Shown here: in pieces, positions 1 to 7,692 of the stretch
How positions within the stretch are numbered: the stretch's first letter is position 1
How the letters are laid out: each line of letters starts with the position of its first letter
Assembly (NCBI GenBank): GCA_030824835.1
Contig: JAPJRA010000010.1
Coordinates: 1 to 21,080 of the forward strand
Direction: 5' to 3'
Length of the DNA stretch: 21,080 bases
Source: Geminicoccaceae bacterium
GTDB lineage: Bacteria > Pseudomonadota > Alphaproteobacteria > Geminicoccales > Geminicoccaceae
The notes under the pieces: model-generated
Database searches by the model: none
Seen by the model: the letters and a program-made list of their open reading frames with translations, nothing else
What the model was told of the DNA's origin: nothing
Position numbers and translations under genes: made by a program

Positions 1-437
1 CAGCCGAGACAGTGGCGAGGGTACGGCCGTGAAAGGCGCCTTCGAAAGTGATCATTCGGTGCAGCTCTGGATTGCACAGCTCCCAATTATAGCGCCGGAC
101 CATCTTGATGCAGGCCTCGATCGCCTCCGCCCCGGAATTGCAAACGAACACCGTGTCGGCAAAAGTCTGCGCCACCAGCCTGTCGGCAAGTCGCTCGAGC
201 TCCGGGATGCGAAACAGGTTGGAGACGTGCCAGAGCTTGCCGCCCTGCTCGGCCAGCATCGCAACCAGATGCGGGTGGGCGTGGCCGAGGCCGGTCACCG
301 CGATGCCCGATGCGAAATCGAGCAGGCGCCGGCCATCGGTCGTGAATAGCCAGGATCCCTCGCCACGCGCGAAGGCCAGATCATACCGTCTATAGACCGG
401 CAGCAGCGAGGGTACGGCCTTGTTGTCCATCGTCATG
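1..437 (-). CDS. argD: acetylornithine/succinyldiaminopimelate aminotransferase ArgD, N-terminal part (truncated by window edge)
   Basis: Class III pyridoxal-phosphate aminotransferase, N-terminal ~145 residues only; the rest lies beyond the left edge. The family converts N-acetylglutamate semialdehyde to N-acetylornithine in cytosolic arginine synthesis and often also acts in the lysine/DAP pathway. Seen here: the early block PVYRRYDLAFARGEGSWLF, then the LLDFASGIAVTGLGHAHP block, the NSGAEAIEACIKMVRR helix that contributes to cofactor binding, and the start of the ITFEGAFHGRTLATVS block. The PLP lysine is outside the window. There are two near-adjacent starts, ATG at 437 and ATG at 431. The second has a weak GGA about 8 nt upstream, so the true start could be either. 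The gene lies 59 nt downstream of the ABC permease on the same strand and may be read through from it. Family certain; ArgD rather than another class III transaminase is likely from the N-terminal pattern. Confidence 0.85.
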
Positions 438-496
438 TCCGTTCGCAGCGAAGCGGGGCGTTTGCCGCAAGGCCAAGAGCCTGTCAACGACCGCGG

Positions 497-1354
497 TCAG
501 GCTTTCAGCCTATAGCCCCGCTGCATCAACCGGTAGGCCCAAAGCCACAAGGCAAGATTGACCATGGCCAGAACAAGGCCACCCACGATCAGCGAGCCGT
601 CCGCGTGTCCGGTGAAACCATAGCGTATACCGTCGATCATGTAGAAGAACGGGTTGACGTGGGCGAGCCAACGCAACGCCTCCGGTAGGACCTCCACACT
701 GTAAAAGGTGCCGGATAGGAAGGAGAGCGGGGTGATGCCAAAATTGGTTACGGCCGCCAGTTGATCGAATTTTTCGGCCCACAGGCCGCCGAGAAAACCC
801 ATCAACGACAGCATCAGCGACGCCGCCAACGTGTAGTAGGCAATGGCCCCAAGGTGCAGCGGCCAAAGAGCTACGAATGGCAGCATGCAGCCATAGACGG
901 CGACGCCAACGACAACGCCGCGGGTTATGCCGGCCATGATGATGCCGAACAGCAGCTCGCCGGGGCCCAGCGGCGGCATTAGATAGTCGACAATGTTGCC
1001 CTGAATCTTGGCGATCATCAGCGACGACGAGGTATTGGCGAACGCGTTCTGCACGATTGCCATCATGATCAGGCCGGGAGCCAGGAACTCCAGGAACGGC
1101 AGATCGCCAATCCGGGTGTCGGCCCGGTGCATGGCTAGCGCGAAGATGGCGAGAAAGACCAGAGTCGAGATGACTGGTGCCAGGATCGTCTGCGTCATCA
1201 CCTTCCAGAACCGCCAGACCTCCTTCTTGTAGAGCGTCCAGAGCCCGATCAAGTTGAGATCGAACGGCGTGCCGAACGTGCTGCCGTCCTCGGGCAGCAC
1301 GAAGTCGGGCGGTGGTACGGTCGATACGGGGTGCCCCGCGGCGGGAGTTGCCAT
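497..1354 (-). CDS. ABC-2 type transporter permease (YadH-like)
   Basis: Inner-membrane permease of 285 aa. After a ~30-residue Pro-rich cytoplasmic N-terminus and an amphipathic stretch (LWTLYKKEVWRFWKVM) there are about six hydrophobic segments, near residues 57-75, 92-110, 134-156, 163-190, 198-220 and 253-275. This is the usual size and layout of the ABC-2 permease family (YadH/NodJ type), including the PGLIMMAIVQNAFANTSSS and KIQGNIVDYLMPPL blocks and the NPFFYMIDGIRYGF block near the C-terminus. It has no Walker motifs, so it needs a separate ATPase, and none is adjacent. Its ATG overlaps the tamB TGA by one base (TGATG), implying translational coupling with tamB. Substrate unknown; lipid or polysaccharide efflux is typical of the family, but the sequence does not decide it. 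Confidence 0.88.
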   Translation of the reverse strand: MATPAAGHPVSTVPPPDFVLPEDGSTFGTPFDLNLIGLWTLYKKEVWRFWKVMTQTILAPVISTLVFLAIFALAMHRADTRIGDLPFLEFLAPGLIMMAIVQNAFANTSSSLMIAKIQGNIVDYLMPPLGPGELLFGIIMAGITRGVVVGVAVYGCMLPFVALWPLHLGAIAYYTLAASLMLSLMGFLGGLWAEKFDQLAAVTNFGITPLSFLSGTFYSVEVLPEALRWLAHVNPFFYMIDGIRYGFTGHADGSLIVGGLVLAMVNLALWLWAYRLMQRGYRLKA

Positions 1355-4300
1355 CAGTAATCATACTTCCATTGCAGACCGACGCCCGTCTGCGACTGCT
1401 CGTTGACCGACGTGCCGACGGAGAGCTGTGGCGTGAGATCGACCCTAACACTGGCCTTGCCGCTGCCCTCAGCTACGCCCCGCTGTACCTCGAGATAGAC
1501 ATTGTCGCTGATATATTTGCCGGCTCGTGCCGTGCTCTCTTGGGTCGTCTCGCCACTCTGAACGTCAAGCGTGTCGAGGCCGGCGGCACGACGCAGCGAT
1601 GTCAATGTATTGCTCACCAAACCCCCACCCTGCAGCTCCTGGGCAGCGGCGGCCAAGCGCAGGCCCTGCATCGGTGTGACCCGAGCCACCGAGGTGCCGA
1701 ACAGCAAGCGGGAGAGGATCTCATCCTGAGGCAGGGTGGGGTCACTGGAAAGAGTGAGCTTGGGGTTGGCGGCGGGCCCCTTCAGGATCACCGTCACCGT
1801 GACATCGACGGTCTTGGCGGTTGCCTCGAGGTCAAGCATCGGGACAGGCGGCCGGGTGCCGACAAAATTGACGGTGCCAAGTGTTATGGTAAATCGGCGA
1901 TCGAGCAGGTCGAAGAATCCGCGCAAAACTTTAAGCTCACCTAACACCTGCGGGTCCACGAGATCCCCTTTGATCTGCAGGGAGCCGCCCCACTCCGAAT
2001 CAAGACCTCTCCCGCTGACAAAGAAGCGGGACGGGATGTCGGTCGTGACATCGAGACTGACGGCAAATGGCAGGGCGGCGGGAGCGGGCTCGGTAGCCGC
2101 ACCTCCCGACCGGTTCACCTCCGTTACCACCATTACCGGTACGGACGGACCGCCGGTCTGATCTGGAATGAGGATGTCGGCACGGTCCACCGTCAACTTG
2201 CCGCGAACGGCGGCCTGATCCAGCGCGCCCGCTGCATCAACCGTACCCGAGATCACGACTGTGCCGAGTTCGTTCTGCAGAACCCGGGCTGCAGCCGCGT
2301 TCAAGGCCACGTCGTAGGTGAACCCGCCGCCCGACGGCAGACCGACACTGCCAGATGCCGCGAGCTTGCCACCGGTAGGGTCGGTCCCGCCGACTTCGTC
2401 GATGATCAGACGAGTTCCCGCGCCGTGGGCACGCAGCGTCAGCGGCCGCAGCGACAACCCGCTCCTCACCTCCTGAACGCTGCCGTCGGTCATCGCCATA
2501 GTGCCGCCGATCTGCGGCCCTGTTAGGGTGCCCCCGACGTCCAAAGCCAACTGCAGCACACCGCGGAGCTGGAGACCATCGACGGCAGCGAAACTGACGA
2601 CACGGGCGAGGTCCACGGGACCGTTCAGCTTTGCCGCAAGCGGCGCTCCGTCATTCACTGCAAACGCAAACGGGCTCAGGCTGAACGTGACAGGGAGCCG
2701 TGCAGTCGCCGTCAGCGGTTTCGTGCCCAGACCTTGAGCGTCGAGAGTCGCCTCCAACCGTCCTGTGCCAAGCGTGGCCTGCAGGCTGGCGTCGACCCTG
2801 GTCCGTGCGACCGGATCCAAGGCCAACTGCCCCACGTCGAGATTCAGATTCGCCTCCGGTGCCTTCGCCGAGCCGGCAAGATCGAGCGTGGCCCGAGCCG
2901 TACCAGCCAAAGGAGGCACACCAAACGGCTCCAGGGCCGCAAGTGCCAGCTCGTTCAGAACTAAGGCACCCCGGAGGCGCTGCTGATCCAGGTGGAAATT
3001 GCCTTGAGCCCGCGCCGCGCCGAATTGCAGGTCGAGCTGATCGACATCGTAGGCGGCTCCATCGGCCACGACGGTCAAGGGCTGCATCAGGCGTAGTTTC
3101 TGGCCCACCAGCGTGCCGTCCAAGCTGGTCAGCCGAGCGGTCTTGCGTGGACCGGGCAGATCAAGTCCAGCCGCGGCCCGTAGGTCGAACGGCTGATCGC
3201 CCTGCTTGCCGAGGGTCGTGAGCTTTACGGCGAGATCCGACAGGCGGCCGATCGCCTGGACATCGACCCGGTCAACGGCGAGGTCGGGCACCGTGAAGCC
3301 TTCGGCCCTCAGCTTTGCATCAACTGCCGCATCGCCAAGCGCGTCACGCACACTGGCGTCGACGGTGGCCGTGCGCAGGCTGCCGAAGTCGCCGCCCAGC
3401 GTGGTGGCGGCCAGCTTCAGCGCCGCATTCTGTTGGTTTTGCGGTGTCTCGAGCTGCAGGTCGAGTGTCGCCGACCCGGTGAGCCGTTGGCCGATCCAGG
3501 GCGCCAGGCCGGCCAGATCACCTACCCGGCCCGCGATCCTGCCGCTGGCCAGAGGCCGCTCCAGCCCCACTACCACGTCGCCGTCCAAGCGCGTGCTCGG
3601 GCCATCGAAGGTGATTCCGCGAAGATCGAGTTGCTGTGCGGCGAGTGCATATCCAGTGCTGAGCATTAGGGTCGATGACGCCCGTTCAGCCGTGACCTTG
3701 ACCTTGCCGGTCAGCGACTCGACCGGCCCCTTCGCATCGGCCGTGAGACTGACCCTGTCGATGACTTGGTCGGCCAGGGCGACAGCGTCGGCGGTCCCTT
3801 CGACTCTGACGGCGGGCTCGGGCACCGACCCGCCGAGTTCAGCCCGCAGGTCGAGGCTTCCGGCGAGCGGCTTACCGACCAGGGCCGACAGGGGCTTCAG
3901 ATCGGGAACAGCAAGTCGCAATCCGCCGTCGAGCGATTGATCGGCGAAGCCGAAGGTTGGGTCGCCGTCGAGGCGAAGCCCCTCGCCAGCGAGCACGAGA
4001 TTGTCGACAATGGCGGTCCGCCCCGGCGCGACCGTCGCATGGAGCTGCAGTGTCGGCACCGGACCGACCAGCTCCTGCACTCCCGGCGGCAATCCCGCGA
4101 GATCGCTGACGGCGCTGTCGAGCGCCAGCACGATCTGGCTGGCCTGATCCGCAATGGTGACATCGGCGCCCGCGTGGAAAGCGCCGGTGGGCATCGGGCT
4201 CGCAGCTGCATCCGACCCGAGCGCCGCGGCGACGGCCGACAGCTGGGGTACGGAGACGTCCAGTCGGGCGGTGCCCTCGAGACGATCGCGATCGATGGCG

Positions 4301-5766
4301 CCGCGCGCCTTGAGCTCGGCGAGCGAGGAGCTGATGTCGAGCCGGTCGATTACCGCCAGTCCGTGCGCCGGCAGGTTCCCGGCGATGTCGACCATCAGTC
4401 GGCCCTGCTCACCGAGATCCCGGCCGTCGATGGCGAGGCCATTCGCTTCAGCCTGCCCCTTGGCCCGCAAAGCCACGGGCCCCTGGCCCAGCGCCTCGAT
4501 AAAGGAGGCGTCCAGAGTAACATTGATGGCTCCCGCCGTGACGGTGGCGGCGCGCAGGCCGGAGGCGTCAAGGTAGAGGCGAAGGTCAGGCTGCCGTGCG
4601 GCACCGGAGGCTCTGAGCCTTGCAGTCGTGGCCCCCCCCAACGGCACACCCGCAACTCCGGCGAGGCGCTGCAGATCCGGCACTTGCAGGGTCAGCGTTG
4701 CATCGACCGTATTCGCGTCCAGGTCGGCATCACCGCTTCCCGCAAGTGTCAGGCTCCCGGCCCGCAGACCCAGTTCCTTAAGGGCAAAACGCTGCGGTCC
4801 GGTCTCACCGGCACGCAGCCTCAGCTCCGCTCGCGAGCCCAGTATGCCCTCCAGTTTCGGTGGCAGCGCGCCCGGTTCCGCGTCGAGTGCTCCTGCCAGG
4901 GATAGTTGCTTTTGGACGGCGTAAGCTAGGTCCACCGTCAGATCCAGCTTGGCCAGACGCTCGGCCTCGATGCCGAGGCGGCCGTGCCAGTCGGAAAGCG
5001 GGCCGTCGCCGGAGAGCGACAGTCGCAGGGCTCCGGCCTGCGGATTGTCGGTGAGCTGGGCCAGCAGCCCACCGGTCTCCTGGCCCTGGACATCAAGGTG
5101 CAAGCTTTCGGCAGCGAGATCGAGGCCGGCCAGGGCGTTCAGATGCGCCGTCGGTGCATCGGTGCGCCGCAAATCGAGGCGCAGCACGGGGGCGCCGCCC
5201 TGCGGGCCGGTGCCGGCACTGCCGTTGAGGGCCAACGTCACTGCCTGGCCGAACACGGGCTGACCCAGCTCGATAGCGTCGGCATAAATCCGCGCCACCG
5301 TGACCACCGGTAGTGTCCGTGGCAGCTCGGGCAGTTGCGGCAGGCTGAATGGCTCTTTCGCTGTCGGCTCAGGGGCTGCGGTGGGTAGCCGTTCTAAGGC
5401 CACGCGCCGCACGCCGAGGTCCGAGATTTTCACCTCTGCATGGAGCAAGGCGCCCGGCGCCAGTGCCACGCGCGCATCCTCTATCGTCAACCAGATACCC
5501 TGCGCGTCGCGGAGGCGGAAGGCGGCCACCTGCAGATCGAACGGCAGCCGCAGACTGAGCCCCGCCACCTCGGCCTGCTGGTCGGGCCCACTCAGTTGGC
5601 GCTCGATCAGCCCGGACAACTGCCGCTGGCCCGTTGCCGTCAGCGCATAGCCGAACGCTCCGAACACGGCCAGCACCACCAGCGCCACGAGGGCCGCCAA
5701 CGTCCACAGTAGCTTACGTAGCATGACTCGAACTCTTGTGCCGACACCGCTGCATTCGGCGCTCAT
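1354..5766 (-). CDS. tamB: translocation and assembly module protein TamB (AsmA-like/DUF490)
   Basis: Very large periplasm-spanning protein (1470 aa; E. coli TamB is ~1260 aa). An N-terminal membrane anchor (MLRKLLWTLAALVALVVLAV) is followed by more than 1000 residues of repetitive beta-rich sequence with many alternating Leu/Asp/Ala/Gly strands. It ends in the conserved DUF490/TamB domain, with the LKGPAANPKLTLSSDPTLPQ and DEILSRLLFGTSVARVTP motifs and a C-terminal beta segment ending WKYDY. TamB works with TamA in outer-membrane protein assembly, and AsmA-like proteins are implicated in bridging phospholipids to the outer membrane. The gene begins 45 nt after the tamA stop. The start is ambiguous: ATG 5766 has a weak GAG upstream, while ATG 5724 would place the membrane anchor at the very N-terminus, giving 1456 aa. 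I find 5724 at least as plausible. Confidence 0.93.
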   Translation of the reverse strand: MSAECSGVGTRVRVMLRKLLWTLAALVALVVLAVFGAFGYALTATGQRQLSGLIERQLSGPDQQAEVAGLSLRLPFDLQVAAFRLRDAQGIWLTIEDARVALAPGALLHAEVKISDLGVRRVALERLPTAAPEPTAKEPFSLPQLPELPRTLPVVTVARIYADAIELGQPVFGQAVTLALNGSAGTGPQGGAPVLRLDLRRTDAPTAHLNALAGLDLAAESLHLDVQGQETGGLLAQLTDNPQAGALRLSLSGDGPLSDWHGRLGIEAERLAKLDLTVDLAYAVQKQLSLAGALDAEPGALPPKLEGILGSRAELRLRAGETGPQRFALKELGLRAGSLTLAGSGDADLDANTVDATLTLQVPDLQRLAGVAGVPLGGATTARLRASGAARQPDLRLYLDASGLRAATVTAGAINVTLDASFIEALGQGPVALRAKGQAEANGLAIDGRDLGEQGRLMVDIAGNLPAHGLAVIDRLDISSSLAELKARGAIDRDRLEGTARLDVSVPQLSAVAAALGSDAAASPMPTGAFHAGADVTIADQASQIVLALDSAVSDLAGLPPGVQELVGPVPTLQLHATVAPGRTAIVDNLVLAGEGLRLDGDPTFGFADQSLDGGLRLAVPDLKPLSALVGKPLAGSLDLRAELGGSVPEPAVRVEGTADAVALADQVIDRVSLTADAKGPVESLTGKVKVTAERASSTLMLSTGYALAAQQLDLRGITFDGPSTRLDGDVVVGLERPLASGRIAGRVGDLAGLAPWIGQRLTGSATLDLQLETPQNQQNAALKLAATTLGGDFGSLRTATVDASVRDALGDAAVDAKLRAEGFTVPDLAVDRVDVQAIGRLSDLAVKLTTLGKQGDQPFDLRAAAGLDLPGPRKTARLTSLDGTLVGQKLRLMQPLTVVADGAAYDVDQLDLQFGAARAQGNFHLDQQRLRGALVLNELALAALEPFGVPPLAGTARATLDLAGSAKAPEANLNLDVGQLALDPVARTRVDASLQATLGTGRLEATLDAQGLGTKPLTATARLPVTFSLSPFAFAVNDGAPLAAKLNGPVDLARVVSFAAVDGLQLRGVLQLALDVGGTLTGPQIGGTMAMTDGSVQEVRSGLSLRPLTLRAHGAGTRLIIDEVGGTDPTGGKLAASGSVGLPSGGGFTYDVALNAAAARVLQNELGTVVISGTVDAAGALDQAAVRGKLTVDRADILIPDQTGGPSVPVMVVTEVNRSGGAATEPAPAALPFAVSLDVTTDIPSRFFVSGRGLDSEWGGSLQIKGDLVDPQVLGELKVLRGFFDLLDRRFTITLGTVNFVGTRPPVPMLDLEATAKTVDVTVTVILKGPAANPKLTLSSDPTLPQDEILSRLLFGTSVARVTPMQGLRLAAAAQELQGGGLVSNTLTSLRRAAGLDTLDVQSGETTQESTARAGKYISDNVYLEVQRGVAEGSGKASVRVDLTPQLSVGTSVNEQSQTGVGLQWKYDY

Positions 5767-5811
5767 TCAATCTCGACAATCCGATTGGAGGCGGAACCCA
5801 CAGATGGGCTT

Positions 5812-7692
5812 TCAGAAAGCCTGTCCCAGGCTGAAATAGAGCTGGAACGGATCATCGACACCTGCCCGCGGATTTAAAGGGAACCCGAGGTCGACGCGGA
5901 CCGGGCCGATCGGGGTGAAGTAGCGCAGTCCTGGCCCGGCACCGAATAGCACCCTCTCTCCGCCCGACGGCAGCACGCTGCTGTCGACAGTTCCGGCATC
6001 GAGGAACAGAACGGCGCCGAGATTCTCTCCCCACCGGCTGCGCAGCTCGATGCTACCCTCGGCCACGGATCGGCCACCGAGCGGCTTGTCGCTGTCGTCA
6101 AGCGGCCCGGCCAGATCGAAGCCGATGCCGCGGATAGACCCCCCACCGCCGGCATAGAATCGCTCGTCGGCCGGTACCTCGTCCCGCTCGGCGCCGACGA
6201 GGGAGCCCACCGACCCACGCAGCGCGACGACCAGCTCCGGAGACTGGGCGATCTTGAGGTAACGTGTCGTCGTCAGCCTGCCTTTGGCGAAATTTAGCGA
6301 CGGTCCCAGCACGTCCGTATAAGGCGCGCCGGTGAACTGCACAGTGCCTCCGCGAGTTGGATTGAACCGATCGTCGGCGAAATTCCAATCTACCGTCGCC
6401 GGAAGCGACAGCAGGCCGAAGGTTGTTTCCGGCTCGTCGTGGTCCTTGATCCACACATAGCGAAACGCAACGCCAAGCGATGCCTTGAGCTCTTTGGTGA
6501 ACTCGCGTTCGACACTGACACCGCTGCCAAGTGAATCGCTGTCATAGGCGTCGAGCCGGTCGCGCCGTGCCGACGCATCCATCAACAGGTTCTGCCGCGG
6601 GCTGTAGAAGTCCGGCTTGGTGAGTCTGAGCGTCGCAGACTGCTGCACCTCGGAACCGGCCAGCTCCGCCCGGAAGCGCTCGCCGGCGCCGAAGACGTTG
6701 CGGTGCTCCCAGAATATGCTGCCACCCGGTCCCAGATCCGTCTGGTAGTTGATCTCGGCACCGATGGACCGCGGCGGGCGCTGCCGGAGGTCATAGCGAA
6801 CGTCCAGTCTCCCGTCGGCCGTCAGTTGCTCCGCCGGATGGATGATGATGGTCGAGAACAGGTTGGTGTCGAATAGCCTCTGCTGGCCGTCGGTAACGAG
6901 CGCAGGATTATAGCGCTCCCCCGACGTGATCGGCACTCGGCCGCGCAGGAACCCGGCATCTATTCCATCACCCCCGCTGAAGGTGACATCCCCGAATTTG
7001 GCAATCCGGCCTGCATCCAAGGCCAGGGTGAGATTCATGTGCCTGGTCTCATGATCGACGACCGCTTCCCGCTCACCTAACTTGGCCAAGGCGAAGCCTG
7101 CATTGCGTGCGTCATCAAGCAGCTTCTGTTCGGCATTAAGGACCAATTGGGTGCGTGCCGGTGCGCCTTCGTCGAGGCCCAGGCTTGCTGGCGTCGGCGC
7201 CGTGAAGCTGGTGGGTCCATCGATACGGATGCTCAACTGGCCGAACTGGTATTGCGGACCGGGCTGGACGTCGAAGACGAGTATGGCTTGCGGCGGGACC
7301 GCGAGACGTTTGACGTCCGCGACGATGCCTTGCGAAGGCACCTCTTTGGGGTCCTCGATACGGAAACTCACATTGCCGTCGAAGTAGCCCTCGGCACGCA
7401 GCGCCTGTTGTAGCAGGGTCACGTCGCCCTCCGCTCGCTGACGTATACCCAGACGGCTAGTGGGCGGCGTTGCGGCCTCCGCATCGCTCTTGGAGACCTG
7501 CGGCAGGAGCGTGGCGAGGTCCTCCGGCAGGTCGCCGGCAAAGTTGACCTCGTAAGGTACCGGCGGCAGTTTGGAGATTGCCGCCCTATCCTCGTCAGCG
7601 AGTTGCCCAGGCTTGGAGCTACCGGTGCAGCCAGCCAGCAGGCCGGTCGCGACGATGCCAATCGCGGCCGCTATGCGCGCAACTCGCATCAA
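5812..7692 (-). CDS. tamA: TamA/BamA-family outer-membrane protein with lipoprotein-type signal
   Basis: Omp85-superfamily barrel protein of 626 aa, the expected TamA size. Residues 1-22 form a signal with a lipobox, L19-A-G-C22, so the mature protein may be lipidated. Three POTRA-like modules occupy about residues 45-300: a QALRAEGYFDG element near 96-106, FGQLSIRIDG near 150-159 and KFGDVTFSGGDGID near 232-245. The barrel follows to the end, including the conserved Omp85 loop-6 motif GGGGSIRGIGFD (516-527), the GPGLRYFTPIGPVRVDLGFPL strand pair (586-606), and a terminal aromatic strand ending LYFSLGQAF. The start ATG overlaps the mscS TGA (ATGA), and a second in-frame ATG follows immediately at 7689. 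With tamB 45 nt downstream, this is a standard tamAB pair for outer-membrane biogenesis. The lipobox is the odd feature. Confidence 0.92.
   Translation of the reverse strand: MMRVARIAAAIGIVATGLLAGCTGSSKPGQLADEDRAAISKLPPVPYEVNFAGDLPEDLATLLPQVSKSDAEAATPPTSRLGIRQRAEGDVTLLQQALRAEGYFDGNVSFRIEDPKEVPSQGIVADVKRLAVPPQAILVFDVQPGPQYQFGQLSIRIDGPTSFTAPTPASLGLDEGAPARTQLVLNAEQKLLDDARNAGFALAKLGEREAVVDHETRHMNLTLALDAGRIAKFGDVTFSGGDGIDAGFLRGRVPITSGERYNPALVTDGQQRLFDTNLFSTIIIHPAEQLTADGRLDVRYDLRQRPPRSIGAEINYQTDLGPGGSIFWEHRNVFGAGERFRAELAGSEVQQSATLRLTKPDFYSPRQNLLMDASARRDRLDAYDSDSLGSGVSVEREFTKELKASLGVAFRYVWIKDHDEPETTFGLLSLPATVDWNFADDRFNPTRGGTVQFTGAPYTDVLGPSLNFAKGRLTTTRYLKIAQSPELVVALRGSVGSLVGAERDEVPADERFYAGGGGSIRGIGFDLAGPLDDSDKPLGGRSVAEGSIELRSRWGENLGAVLFLDAGTVDSSVLPSGGERVLFGAGPGLRYFTPIGPVRVDLGFPLNPRAGVDDPFQLYFSLGQAF

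Noticed and set aside
3766..4905. 379-aa plus-strand frame inside tamB
   Set aside because: Antisense shadow of a GC-rich gene; no domain, signal or ribosome site, and tamB is unambiguous on the other strand.
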